DNA of 48,460 nucleotides from Burkholderiales bacterium (GTDB lineage: Bacteria > Pseudomonadota > Gammaproteobacteria > Burkholderiales > Burkholderiaceae_B): positions 1 to 48,460 of the forward strand of contig JAJTDO010000003.1 of the NCBI GenBank assembly GCA_021300475.1, written 5' to 3'. The position numbers and the translations under genes were made by a program. Position 1 is the stretch's first letter. Every line of letters begins with the position of its first letter. Under the pieces are notes generated by a model. That model searched no databases, was not told where the DNA came from, and worked only from the letters and a program-made list of their open reading frames with translations. Below are positions 30,967 to 38,904 of the stretch, piece after piece.

Positions 30967-33039
30967 ATGTCCCACCCCTCTCCTGTTGATGCCGTCATGA
31001 GCATGAACCCTGCCCAACGTGAAGGCGTGCGATACCTGGACGGGCCATGCCTTGTGCTGGCTGGTGCCGGATCGGGAAAAACGCGCGTGATCACGCAGAA
31101 AATCGCACACCTGATCAACCACGCTGGCATGCAGGCCCGCAATATTGCAGCGGTGACCTTCACCAACAAAGCGGCCAAGGAAATGGCTGAGCGGGTGTCT
31201 TCATTGTTGCAACCTGCGCAAGGCAAGGGTTTGACGGTTTGTACATTCCATTCGTTGGGCATGCGCTTGCTACGCGAGGAGCATGCGGCGGCTGGTTTGA
31301 AGGCACGGTTTTCAATTCTGGACTCCGCTGACAGTGGCGGCATTGTTCAACAGTTACTGGTCACCACAGACAAGCAATTAATTAGAAAGGCACAAAGCCA
31401 GATTTCCTTGTGGAAGAACGGTTTGATAACACCACCTGAGGCTTTGGCGCAGGCTGAGTCTGAGGATGTGGCGCAGTTGGCAAGGGCGTTTGCCAGTTAT
31501 GAGGCGACCTTGGCGGCGTATCAAGCGGTGGATTTTGACGATCTGATTTTAAAGCCGACGCGTTTGTTGCAAGAGGTACCTGAAGTTCGTGAAAAGTGGC
31601 AGAACCGCTTGCGTTATTTTCTGGTGGATGAAGTGCAGGACACCAACGCCTGCCAGTACGCCTTGTTGAAGTTGATTGCCGGACCGCGCGCCATGTTCAC
31701 AGCCGTGGGGGACGATGACCAGGCCATTTACGCGTGGCGCGGCGCCACTCTGGAAAATTTGCGGCAACTGACCCTGGATTTTCCGCAGTTGAAGGTGATC
31801 AAGCTTGAACAGAATTACCGGTCTACGGCGCGCATTCTGAATGCGGCGAACCGTTTGATTGAGAATAACCCGAAACTGTTTCCGAAAACCTTGTGGTCTG
31901 AACATGGCATGGGTGACCCGATTGCCATTACGCCCATGAAGGAAGAGGACCACGAGGCTGAGTCTGTGGCCATTTTGTTGTCGGCGCACCGGTTTGAGCG
32001 CAGGGCAAAATTTAGCGACTACGCAATTTTGTACCGCAGCAACCACCAGGCGAGAATTTTGGAGCAGGCGCTGCGCAAGCAAAAAATTCCTTATGTGGTG
32101 ACGGGCGGGCAGTCGTTTTTTGAGCGTTCGGAAATCAAGGATGTGTTGGCCTACTTGCGCCTGCTGGCCAACAATGACGATGATCCGGCCTTTATTCGCG
32201 CCATCACAACGCCGCGGCGTGGCATAGGCCAGCAAAGCCTTGAGGCATTGGGGCGTTACGCAGGCCAGCGCGGTGTGTCCTTGTTTGAGGCGGTTTATGA
32301 GAGCGGACTGGAACAGCATTTGGCCGAGCGAATGATTGAGCCGATGAAAACCTTTGCCGAGTTTATTGTCCGCTTGGAAGAGCGTGCCCACAAAGACCCC
32401 GCCGGCGATGTTTTGCGTGACCTGATTGCAGCCATTAACTATGAAGAGTGGCTTTATGAACAGCATGATGAACGCGGTGCGCAGTCACGTTGGCAAAATG
32501 TGCTGGACTTCATTTCCTGGATCACAGAAAAAAGTGGTGTTGAAACCGCGGAGAAAGCGGTGGATGCCACCGGCGAAACCATTTTGGCGGAACCCACGGA
32601 GGGGTTGATAGCGCTGACGCAGAAAATTGCGCTGATCACCATGCTGGACCGCCGGGAAGAAGACGGTAAACCGGATGCCGTGCAACTCACCACGCTGCAC
32701 GCTGCCAAGGGTCTGGAGTTTCCGCATGTTTTCATGATCGGCTGCGAGGAAGGCCTGCTTCCCAACTACAACGACGAAGCCGAGCGTTTTCTGGACGACG
32801 AGAAGCTGGAGGAGGAGCGGCGGCTGATGTATGTAGGGGTGACCCGTGCACAACGCAGTTTAACCATCACGTATTGCAAGCACCGTAAAAAGGGGCGTGA
32901 GATGGTGCGTTGCGAGCCCTCCCGTTTTATTAAGGAACTCGCACTGGACGAAGAAAACCCCGGTGTTGAAGATGCAACACCGGCGCTTTCTCCGAAAGAC
33001 CGGTTGAGCGCGCTGAAGAACCTGCTCAACAAAACATGA
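30967..33039 (+). CDS. rep: ATP-dependent DNA helicase Rep
   Basis: Rep is a superfamily 1 3'-5' helicase that helps replication forks pass obstacles and works with PriA-dependent restart. The 690-residue protein begins with MNPAQREGVRYLDGPCLVLA after a short leader, then the P-loop GAGSGKTRVITQKIAHL, VTFTNKAAKEMAERV, LVDEVQDTN (motif II; DEYQDTN is more usual), VGDDDQAIYAWRGA, LEQNYRST, LTTLHAAKGLEFPHVFMIG and YVGVTRAQ. Similarity runs through E. coli Rep more closely than UvrD, including DYAILYRSNHQAR and EWLYE. It ends 1 bp from the convergent dehydrogenase; its terminator lies inside that gene. Confidence 0.95.
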   Translation: MSHPSPVDAVMSMNPAQREGVRYLDGPCLVLAGAGSGKTRVITQKIAHLINHAGMQARNIAAVTFTNKAAKEMAERVSSLLQPAQGKGLTVCTFHSLGMRLLREEHAAAGLKARFSILDSADSGGIVQQLLVTTDKQLIRKAQSQISLWKNGLITPPEALAQAESEDVAQLARAFASYEATLAAYQAVDFDDLILKPTRLLQEVPEVREKWQNRLRYFLVDEVQDTNACQYALLKLIAGPRAMFTAVGDDDQAIYAWRGATLENLRQLTLDFPQLKVIKLEQNYRSTARILNAANRLIENNPKLFPKTLWSEHGMGDPIAITPMKEEDHEAESVAILLSAHRFERRAKFSDYAILYRSNHQARILEQALRKQKIPYVVTGGQSFFERSEIKDVLAYLRLLANNDDDPAFIRAITTPRRGIGQQSLEALGRYAGQRGVSLFEAVYESGLEQHLAERMIEPMKTFAEFIVRLEERAHKDPAGDVLRDLIAAINYEEWLYEQHDERGAQSRWQNVLDFISWITEKSGVETAEKAVDATGETILAEPTEGLIALTQKIALITMLDRREEDGKPDAVQLTTLHAAKGLEFPHVFMIGCEEGLLPNYNDEAERFLDDEKLEEERRLMYVGVTRAQRSLTITYCKHRKKGREMVRCEPSRFIKELALDEENPGVEDATPALSPKDRLSALKNLLNKT

Positions 33040-33942
33040 TTATGCTGCTTTGACTGCAGCGTTTTTTGTCTTGATCTTTTTCTTGCCCAGTTTCGACATC
33101 AATTGCATTTGCTTCACAACAACGGTTTGATAGGTCTCAGGCAGGCTGCGAACCATCAGGTCAATGGCAATGGCATCGGGGCCGACCAGAACCCTGCGTT
33201 TGTCTTGGCGAACCGCAGTCAGAATTATTTTTGCGGCTTTTTCTGGCGTGGTGATGAACATCTTTTCAAACGTACGCTTGCCTTCGTCTTCGCTCTGGCC
33301 CAACAAGGCTTCCACGCTGTTGGTGTAGCGGGCGGTGCGGGCGATGTTGGTTTTGATGCCACCTGGATGCACTGATGTGGCTGACACGCCGCAGTTCAAC
33401 AAATCCAATTCCTGACGCAGACTTTCCGTGAAGCCGCGAACGGCGAATTTGCTGGCGTTGTAGGCACATTGCGTTGGTTGTGAGAACAAACCGAAAATGC
33501 TGGACACGTTAATAATGTGACCTTCGCCAGCGGCTTTCAGGTGTGGCAGGAATGCTTTTGTGCCGTAGACCACGCCCCAGAAGTTGATGTTCATGATCCA
33601 GTCAAAATCATCGTACTCGATGCCTTCGACGGTGGCACCCAAGGCCACGCCTGCATTGTTGAAAATCAGGTTGACCTTGCCGTGTTCTTCCACGGTTTTG
33701 TTGGCCCAGGCATACACGCCTTCACGGTTTGATACGTCCAGGCGTGTTCCTGTCACCAGTACATGTTTGCCGGCTTTCTCTGCCGCAGCTTGCGCCAGTT
33801 CAATGGTGCGCTGCAGTTCGTCTGTGTTTACATCCGACAGTGAAAGGTTGCAGCCTTCTTGCGCCAGTTGAACGGCCAGGCAGCGGCCCATACCGGATGC
33901 GGCACCTGTAATGGCGGCGACTTTTGCGTTAAATGATTTCAT
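33040..33942 (-). CDS. Short-chain dehydrogenase/reductase
   Basis: This 300-residue NAD(P)-dependent oxidoreductase of the classical SDR type has TGAASGMGR (12-20), NNAGVA, the catalytic VSSIFG and YNASKFAVRG segment, and the VHPGGIKTNIA substrate-side loop. The C-terminus carries an extra basic tail of Lys, Thr and Ala (last ~18 residues). The gene follows the flavin monooxygenase by 27 bp on the same strand. Pairing of a Baeyer-Villiger-type enzyme with an SDR suggests that it makes or consumes the ketone or alcohol partner of that reaction. The substrate is unknown. Confidence 0.9.
   Translation of the reverse strand: MKSFNAKVAAITGAASGMGRCLAVQLAQEGCNLSLSDVNTDELQRTIELAQAAAEKAGKHVLVTGTRLDVSNREGVYAWANKTVEEHGKVNLIFNNAGVALGATVEGIEYDDFDWIMNINFWGVVYGTKAFLPHLKAAGEGHIINVSSIFGLFSQPTQCAYNASKFAVRGFTESLRQELDLLNCGVSATSVHPGGIKTNIARTARYTNSVEALLGQSEDEGKRTFEKMFITTPEKAAKIILTAVRQDKRRVLVGPDAIAIDLMVRSLPETYQTVVVKQMQLMSKLGKKKIKTKNAAVKAA
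33044..33067 (+). terminator. Intrinsic terminator of rep, inside the dehydrogenase 3' end
   Basis: On the plus strand GCTGC (33044-33048) and GCAGC (33056-33060) flank TTTGACT and are followed by GTTTTTT. It lies five nt past the rep stop, so it fits as the rep terminator, but it also encodes the last residues of the convergent SDR. Confidence 0.8.
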
Positions 33943-33969
33943 TAAATGTCTCTCTCTGTTTTTAATGGG

Positions 33970-35559
33970 TCAGACAGCTTTGACTGTCGCTTTTTTTCGT
34001 GTACTTTTTGATTTTGGTTTCGCAGGCGCGGTGTTGTCATTGGCCGCCGGGCTGACGTTGATGCTCTTGTCCATGGATTCACAGACATAGTCGCTTGAGT
34101 CGAACTTGCGGGTCTCAAGGCGGAACGCCCAGGTGAACCCTGGCCACAGCGTGGTGTTGCGCCCTTGCTCGTCGAGATACCAGCTGCTGCAACCGCCTTG
34201 TGTCCAGACGGCACCCTTGATTTTTTCCTGCAACTTTTCGTTGTAGCGTGTCATGACGTCGGAACGAACATCCATGCTTTTGAGTTTGTCTTTTTTCATG
34301 TCGCGAAGGGCGCCGATGATGTAGCTGACCTGTGATTCGATCATGAAAATAATGGAGCTGTGACCCAGTCCGGTGTTGGGTCCGATAATGAAGAACATAT
34401 TGGGGAACCCGCTGACGGCAGCGCCTTTGTAAGCTTGCATACCACCTTCCTGCCAGACGTCGAGCAGGTCTTTGCCGCCGCTGCCGAAAATGCAGCCTTC
34501 TTCCACGGGCTTGGTGGCCATGAAGCCTGTGCCCAAAATAATGCAGTCCGCTTCGCGAAATACACCATCTTTGCCTAGAACGCCGTTTTCACGGACTTCG
34601 GTGATGCCTTCTGTCAGTACATTGACATTGGTTCTGGTGAGCGCTGGCAGGTAATTGTTGGTATAGAGAACCCGCTTGCAACCGATGGTGTAGTTGGGTG
34701 TGACCTTTGCGCGCAGAACTGGATCGGGAATCTGCTTTTCAAAGTGTCTGCGTGAAATGAATTCCAGACCCTTCATCAGTTTCGGATTCACCACGAAGCC
34801 CAGCACCTGAGTTTCCATCAACCAGTAAATGGCGGCGCGCAAGCCTTTTTGCACAAACGGAATGTGCTTGAACATGAATTGTTCCGTCGGCAGGAATGCC
34901 CGGTCAAGTTTTGGCATGACCCATGGAGGGGTGCGCTGGTACAAGTCTAATTTGCCGGCGGCCTCAGCCACATGCGGAACAAACTGGATGGCGCTGGCGC
35001 CGGTGCCGATGACGGCAACCCGTTTGCCTTTGAGGTCGTAGTCGTGGTTCCAGTTTTGTGAATGGAACACTTCGCCCTTGAAGTTCTTCAAGCCCTTGAT
35101 GTTGGGGTAGGCAGGGCGTGCCAGCGGGCCTCTTGCATTGATCAGCACACGGGTTGTGAGGATGCGACCGTCTGTCAGGGTCAGCGTCCACAGACCGGTC
35201 AGGTCGCTGTAGCGGGAGGTGACCACTTCACTGTTGTAGCGCATGTGCGGCATGACATCGAAGTCGCGTGCGCATTTGCGGAGGTATTCCCAGATTTCCG
35301 GCTGGGGCGAGTAGGCCTTGGACCAGCTCGGATTTTGAGCAAATGAGTAGCTGTACAGGTGCGAGGGTACGTCGCAGGCACAGCCAGGGTAGTGATTATC
35401 ACGCCAGGTGCCCCCAAGATCGTCTGCCTTTTCAAGCACGATAAAGTTGGTGAAGCCCTGACGTTTCATTTCGATGGCCATGCCCAGACCGGCAAAGCCA
35501 GCGCCCACAATAACCACATCCGTTTGTTCGGCGTTGAGGTTTTCGGCGCGTGCATTCAT
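33970..35559 (-). CDS. Flavin-containing (Baeyer-Villiger-type) monooxygenase
   Basis: This is an FAD- and NADPH-dependent monooxygenase of 529 residues. It has an FAD-binding GAGFAG (19-24) with LEKADDLGGTWRDNHYPGC, and a second dinucleotide fold with VIGTGASAIQ (183-192). Between them is FKGEVFHSQNWN (160-171), which matches the Baeyer-Villiger fingerprint FxGxxxHxxxW but ends in Asn where Pro or Asp is usual. Such enzymes turn ketones into esters. I chose the ATG at 35559, preceded by GGAG. The C-terminus has a Lys/Ala/Pro-rich tail like the next gene's. It is read from a promoter shared with the divergent TetR gene. Confidence 0.92.
   Translation of the reverse strand: MNARAENLNAEQTDVVIVGAGFAGLGMAIEMKRQGFTNFIVLEKADDLGGTWRDNHYPGCACDVPSHLYSYSFAQNPSWSKAYSPQPEIWEYLRKCARDFDVMPHMRYNSEVVTSRYSDLTGLWTLTLTDGRILTTRVLINARGPLARPAYPNIKGLKNFKGEVFHSQNWNHDYDLKGKRVAVIGTGASAIQFVPHVAEAAGKLDLYQRTPPWVMPKLDRAFLPTEQFMFKHIPFVQKGLRAAIYWLMETQVLGFVVNPKLMKGLEFISRRHFEKQIPDPVLRAKVTPNYTIGCKRVLYTNNYLPALTRTNVNVLTEGITEVRENGVLGKDGVFREADCIILGTGFMATKPVEEGCIFGSGGKDLLDVWQEGGMQAYKGAAVSGFPNMFFIIGPNTGLGHSSIIFMIESQVSYIIGALRDMKKDKLKSMDVRSDVMTRYNEKLQEKIKGAVWTQGGCSSWYLDEQGRNTTLWPGFTWAFRLETRKFDSSDYVCESMDKSINVSPAANDNTAPAKPKSKSTRKKATVKAV
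33973..33997 (+). terminator. Terminator-like hairpin antisense in the monooxygenase 3' end
   Basis: On the plus strand GACAG (33973-33977) and CTGTC (33984-33988) flank CTTTGA, followed by GC and seven Ts. It looks like an intrinsic terminator for plus-strand transcription, yet no plus-strand gene ends here. It shares the core GCTTTGACTG with the rep terminator 930 bp away. Confidence 0.55.
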
Positions 35560-35573
35560 ACATATTCTCCAAT

Positions 35574-35593
35574 TTGACAATTCGCGTTGTCAA
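35574..35593. promoter_or_regulatory. Palindromic operator between TetR and monooxygenase genes
   Basis: TTGACAATTCGCGTTGTCAA has perfect 7-bp half sites around a 6-bp centre, the size and symmetry of TetR-family operators. It covers the expected start of monooxygenase transcription and the -35 region of the regulator gene. Confidence 0.75.
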
Positions 35594-35615
35594 TTTAAAT
35601 ATAACATTGCATAAT
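35587..35615 (+). promoter_or_regulatory. Promoter of the TetR-family gene
   Basis: TTGTCA (35587-35592), a 17-nt spacer, and CATAAT (35610-35615). The -35 box is the right half of the palindrome, so the regulator should repress itself. Confidence 0.6.
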
Positions 35616-35620
35616 GTCAA
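35592..35620 (-). promoter_or_regulatory. Promoter of the monooxygenase-dehydrogenase operon
   Basis: On the minus strand a perfect TTGACA (complement of 35615-35620) is followed after 17 nt by TAAATT (complement of 35592-35597). Transcription would begin near 35585, in the centre of the palindrome. Confidence 0.65.
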
Positions 35621-35644
35621 ACAAATTCGATTTTGCAGAGCACA

Positions 35645-36322
35645 ATGAACGCTGAAATCTCACCGGCAACACCCGTTACAGGTCGCAAATACCGCGGCGT
35701 CAGCAATGAAACCAGGGTCGCTGAAAGGCGCTTGAAATTAATAGAGGCCGGTATTGAACTGTTTGGCCAGCAAGGCTTTCACCAAACCACCGTGCGGGCT
35801 TTGTGTTCAAAAGCCGGCCTGACTGAGCGCTACTTTTACGAATCCTTTGAGAACACAGAGGCGTTGTTCAAAGCGGTCTACCTGAATTTGGTGGATGACA
35901 TCAGAAACCGAATTTTGCTGGCAATTCAGGATGTTTCAGCCGAAAATTCCGCGCAGTTCGCCCGTGCCGCTCTGACCGCATTTTTTAGTTATATTCAAAA
36001 CCGTCCAACAAGCGCCTTTGTTTTGGTAAACGAAGCCTTGGGTGTCAGCCGCGAGATGTCGGGTTTGTCTTTGCAGACATTGAATTCGTTTGTGGATTTG
36101 TTGCTGGTGCTGGGCAGCCCGCTGTTGCAGCGAAAACCGGAGAATGTTTCTTCATTTTCTTTCGACCCGACGCTGATCTCTGCAGCTTTGGTGGGGGGCA
36201 CCTTGAACATGGCGGGCCGCTGGGCCGCGGACGGTTTTCAACACCCCTTGGAGTATGTGGTGGAAAACGCGAGCGCAATGTTTATGGCGGTACTAAAGCA
36301 AAACGCCACACGTAAACAATGA
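35645..36322 (+). CDS. TetR-family transcriptional regulator
   Basis: This 225-residue protein has the TetR N-terminal helix-turn-helix (AGIELFGQQGFHQTTVRAL, then SKAGLTERYFYESFENTEAL) and a divergent ligand-binding C-terminal domain. It probably represses the divergent monooxygenase-dehydrogenase operon and itself through the palindrome at 35574. The inducer is likely a substrate or product of those enzymes (inference). I chose the ATG at 35645; a TTG at 35633 is open in frame. The stop codon sits inside its own terminator hairpin. Confidence 0.92.
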   Translation: MNAEISPATPVTGRKYRGVSNETRVAERRLKLIEAGIELFGQQGFHQTTVRALCSKAGLTERYFYESFENTEALFKAVYLNLVDDIRNRILLAIQDVSAENSAQFARAALTAFFSYIQNRPTSAFVLVNEALGVSREMSGLSLQTLNSFVDLLLVLGSPLLQRKPENVSSFSFDPTLISAALVGGTLNMAGRWAADGFQHPLEYVVENASAMFMAVLKQNATRKQ

Positions 36323-36337
36323 CGTGTGGCGTTTTGC
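36298..36337. terminator. Bidirectional terminator overlapping the end of the TetR gene
   Basis: GCAAAACGCCACACGT (36298-36313) pairs perfectly with ACGTGTGGCGTTTTGC (36322-36337) over 16 bp, with an 8-nt loop. The A- and T-rich ends of the stem allow termination in both directions, serving the TetR gene and the convergent cytochrome gene. Confidence 0.82.
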
Positions 36338-36340
36338 TGT

Positions 36341-36386
36341 GTTGCTAACCAACCTGTTCAGCGGTGCTGCCGGTGCGGTTAGCAAC
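36341..36386. repeat. 10-bp inverted repeat between TetR and cytochrome genes
   Basis: GTTGCTAACC (36341-36350) is exactly complementary to GGTTAGCAAC (36377-36386), with a 26-nt spacer. It lies between the terminator hairpin and the cytochrome stop. No T-run follows. It may stabilise the 3' end of the cytochrome mRNA; the role is unknown. Confidence 0.5.
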
Positions 36387-36409
36387 CTTGGGAGCTGATT
36401 GGTATCAGA

Positions 36410-36940
36410 TTATTTGGCTTCGGCTGGGGCAGCAGGTGCGGCCGGAGCAGCGGGTTCCTTGAAGCTGGCACCGGCTGAATTGCCCATGACCGCAACCGCG
36501 CGAGCCACTTCGATGTCGTCAAGGTCAGGGTTGCCGCCTTTGGCCGGCATGCCGCGAATGCCCTTGATGGCGTGCGTCACCAGCGTATCGTAGCCTTGCC
36601 CCAGACGCTTTGACCAGTCGGCCTTGTCGCCATTTTTTGGTGCACCTGCGGCGCCTACGTTGTGGCAACCGGCGCAAACACTGTTGTAGACGTCTTGACC
36701 GCTTTTCAGCACTTTAGGCGCATTGACATCCTTGAACTCAACGCGCGCCACTGGCTTGATGCGGGCGGTGACTGCTTCAGGTGTCATGGAGGAACTGCCT
36801 GCGCCTGTTTTGCCCTCGCTGCCGACATACTTCACCAGCAGAACAATGGTGAAAATGGGAATGAGAAAAGAAGCCACGATGACAGCGATCAGCTGCTTCG
36901 GGGTTTGAATGGGTGATTCGTGTTCGTGTGAACTGCTCAT
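36410..36940 (-). CDS. Membrane-anchored class I cytochrome c (c5-like)
   Basis: This is a periplasmic electron carrier held by an uncleaved N-terminal helix (about 17-37). The 176-residue protein has the haem-binding CAGCH (89-93) and a likely axial Met131 in GIRGMPAKGG, with order and spacing like cytochrome c5/c555 proteins. The C-terminal tail is a run of Ala, Pro and Glu. I chose the ATG at 36940, preceded by AAGGTG; an upstream start adds 12 residues without a signal. It is divergent from cytochrome b561, with about 180 bp between them. Confidence 0.92.
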   Translation of the reverse strand: MSSSHEHESPIQTPKQLIAVIVASFLIPIFTIVLLVKYVGSEGKTGAGSSSMTPEAVTARIKPVARVEFKDVNAPKVLKSGQDVYNSVCAGCHNVGAAGAPKNGDKADWSKRLGQGYDTLVTHAIKGIRGMPAKGGNPDLDDIEVARAVAVMGNSAGASFKEPAAPAAPAAPAEAK

Positions 36941-37123
36941 GCTGCACCTTGGGAATGGAAAATCGTTTAGCCACATCTAGGCAGGTTCGCCATTTTACTA
37001 TTGACTTTGCCTGAAACCCAAATAAAGCGGACCGGAACATGATTTTAATCGCAGCGCTGTTGGTTCTCGGTAGATTTAACTGCAAATTTTGTTGATTTTT
37101 TGATCGCTTGATAGACTGATCCA

Positions 37124-37687
37124 ATGAAAACGACACTTGAACCCTCTAAAACGTATCACCCGATGTCTTTACTGCTGCATTGGCTGATGGTTTTTGGTCT
37201 GGCCTGCGCTACTGTCATGGCCTTGATCATGGTGGACATGCCCGGCATTACACCGACCAAACTGCGATTGTTTAATTATCACAAATGGTTGGGCGTTGCC
37301 TTGTGGTGTTTTGTGCTTTTACGCCTCGTCTGGCGCTTGCTTGTGCCGCCTCCGCCACTGCCGGCGCACATGAAGCGTTGGGAAGTTTCAGCAGCTTGGT
37401 TGATGCACGCCGCGCTGTATCTCCTGATGTTTGCTGTGCCTGTGGCGGGTTACTGCTACAGTCTGGTGGCTGGTTACCCTGTGGCGTGGTTCGGTGTCTG
37501 GGAACTGCCGGTGTTGATGGCACCAGACCCTGAGCTCAAGCCGGTTTTCAAGTTGATTCACAAGATGCTTGGGCAGGCCATGTGGTGTCTGGTGGGTTTG
37601 CATGTGCTGGCCGGCTTGAAGCATTGGCTCATTCACAAAGATGGTGTGATGCAGCGAATGTTGCCCTTTGTAAGGCAGAAGCACTGA
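37124..37687 (+). CDS. Cytochrome b561 family protein
   Basis: This is a four-helix membrane di-haem b protein that passes electrons between membrane quinones and periplasmic partners. The 187-residue protein has the expected paired histidines in LLHWLMVFG, FNYHKWLG, HAALYLLMFA and GLHVLAGLKHWLIHKDG. It is the first gene of a rightward series with two yceI genes, a combination common in proteobacteria. Electron donor and acceptor are not known from sequence. Confidence 0.9.
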   Translation: MKTTLEPSKTYHPMSLLLHWLMVFGLACATVMALIMVDMPGITPTKLRLFNYHKWLGVALWCFVLLRLVWRLLVPPPPLPAHMKRWEVSAAWLMHAALYLLMFAVPVAGYCYSLVAGYPVAWFGVWELPVLMAPDPELKPVFKLIHKMLGQAMWCLVGLHVLAGLKHWLIHKDGVMQRMLPFVRQKH

Positions 37688-37716
37688 AACAGCATTACTT
37701 AAGGTGAGGCACGGAC

Positions 37717-38286
37717 ATGGTGATGGGGCGTATTTTTTCAGGATTGGTGGTTTCTTTTTGCTGTTCTGTGCCACAGGCTCAGCCCATTGATTCGAGTGCA
37801 AGCAAGGTGTCGGCAACCTTCAGGCAGTTGGGCGTGCCGGTTCAAGGTGCGTTCAAACATATCAAAGGCGATGTCGACTTTGATCCGAAGCGGCCTGCTC
37901 AAGCAAAAGCGTCTTTGGAAATTGATGTGGCAGGTTTTGACTTGGGCGACAAGGAGTACAACGCCGAGGTAGCGAAAAAAGAGTGGTTTGACGCAAAGAG
38001 CCACCCGAAAGCCAGTTTTATTCTGGGTTCTGTGACACCTGTGAATGCCACACAATACAAGGCTTCCGGCAGTCTCAGTATCAAAGGGAAAACAGCAAAT
38101 CTGCAATTTCCGGTGGACATTAAAATGGACTCTGGAAAATCTGTGTTTGAAGGCAAGGTTGCGGTGAACCGCTTGTTTTTCAACATAGGCGAAGGCGAGT
38201 GGAAAGACACTTCGCTGGTGGCCGATGAAGTTTTGATTCAATTCAGGTTGGTGGGTGTGACGCCCTCGCTTGGTGTAAAAAAATAG
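37717..38286 (+). CDS. YceI family periplasmic protein (copy 1)
   Basis: YceI proteins are lipocalin-like barrels that bind long isoprenoid lipids such as polyprenyl pyrophosphate or quinone precursors. The 189-residue protein has a short N-terminal signal peptide ending near PQAQP, then the barrel with the family's FDAKSHPKASF motif and GSLSIKGKTANLQFPV. It is preceded by AAGGTGAGG. It is clearly paralogous to the next gene but only distantly related, so the duplication is old. The pair with b561 suggests a role in quinone handling (inference). Confidence 0.88.
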   Translation: MVMGRIFSGLVVSFCCSVPQAQPIDSSASKVSATFRQLGVPVQGAFKHIKGDVDFDPKRPAQAKASLEIDVAGFDLGDKEYNAEVAKKEWFDAKSHPKASFILGSVTPVNATQYKASGSLSIKGKTANLQFPVDIKMDSGKSVFEGKVAVNRLFFNIGEGEWKDTSLVADEVLIQFRLVGVTPSLGVKK

Positions 38287-38295
38287 GGAGTTTTC

Positions 38296-38880
38296 ATGTT
38301 GAAGCAAGTGTCCGGTTGTTTGTTGGCGGTTTTGGTGGCGACTGCTTCAGCGCAAGCGCAAACAACTTTCATGATAGACCCAAGTCATACCTTCCCCAGT
38401 TTCGAGGCGGATCACATGGGCTTGTCACTCTGGCGTGGCCGGTTCAATAAAACTTCAGGTTACATTGTATTGGACCGGCAGAAGCAGACCGGCACCATGG
38501 AAGTGGTCATGCAAACCAGCAGCATAGATTTTGGCTGGCCAAAAATGACAGAACATGCAAAGGCGGCCGACATGTTCAACGCAGAGAAGTTTCCAACCAT
38601 CACGTATGTGGGTAAGTCCATGAAGTTTGTGGATGGCAAACCGGTCAGTGTCGAAGGCGAACTGACTTTGCTGGGCATTACCCGCCCCGTAACATTAAAA
38701 ATCAATATGTTCAATTGTGTCGATCCGCATCCGTTCAGTAAAACAGAGGTGTGCGGCGCAGATGCTGTCGCGGAATTCAAGCGCACCGATTTCGGTCTGG
38801 ACTACGCAATCGCCCGAGGTTTTAAACCGGAAGTTAAAGTTCTGATCTCTGTAGAAGCGGTCAAGCAGAGCCAGCCTTAA
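38296..38880 (+). CDS. YceI family periplasmic protein (copy 2)
   Basis: This is a second lipocalin-like YceI protein of 194 residues. A clear signal peptide (about 1-22, ending ASAQAQ) precedes a barrel with IDPSHTFPSFEADHMGLS, FNAEKFPTITYVG and GELTLLGITRPVTL, the classical YceI signature. Two cysteines in NCVDPHPFSKTEVCGADA may form a disulfide in the periplasm. GGGAG lies before the ATG and the gap to copy 1 is only 9 bp. Confidence 0.92.
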   Translation: MLKQVSGCLLAVLVATASAQAQTTFMIDPSHTFPSFEADHMGLSLWRGRFNKTSGYIVLDRQKQTGTMEVVMQTSSIDFGWPKMTEHAKAADMFNAEKFPTITYVGKSMKFVDGKPVSVEGELTLLGITRPVTLKINMFNCVDPHPFSKTEVCGADAVAEFKRTDFGLDYAIARGFKPEVKVLISVEAVKQSQP

Positions 38881-38904
38881 TTCGTCGGCGCAAAGGAGAC
38901 CGTC

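Noticed and set aside
31549-32466. 305-codon open frame antisense to rep
   Set aside because: The strand opposite carries all helicase motifs; the antisense translation has the His/Gln/Arg-rich composition of a shadow frame.
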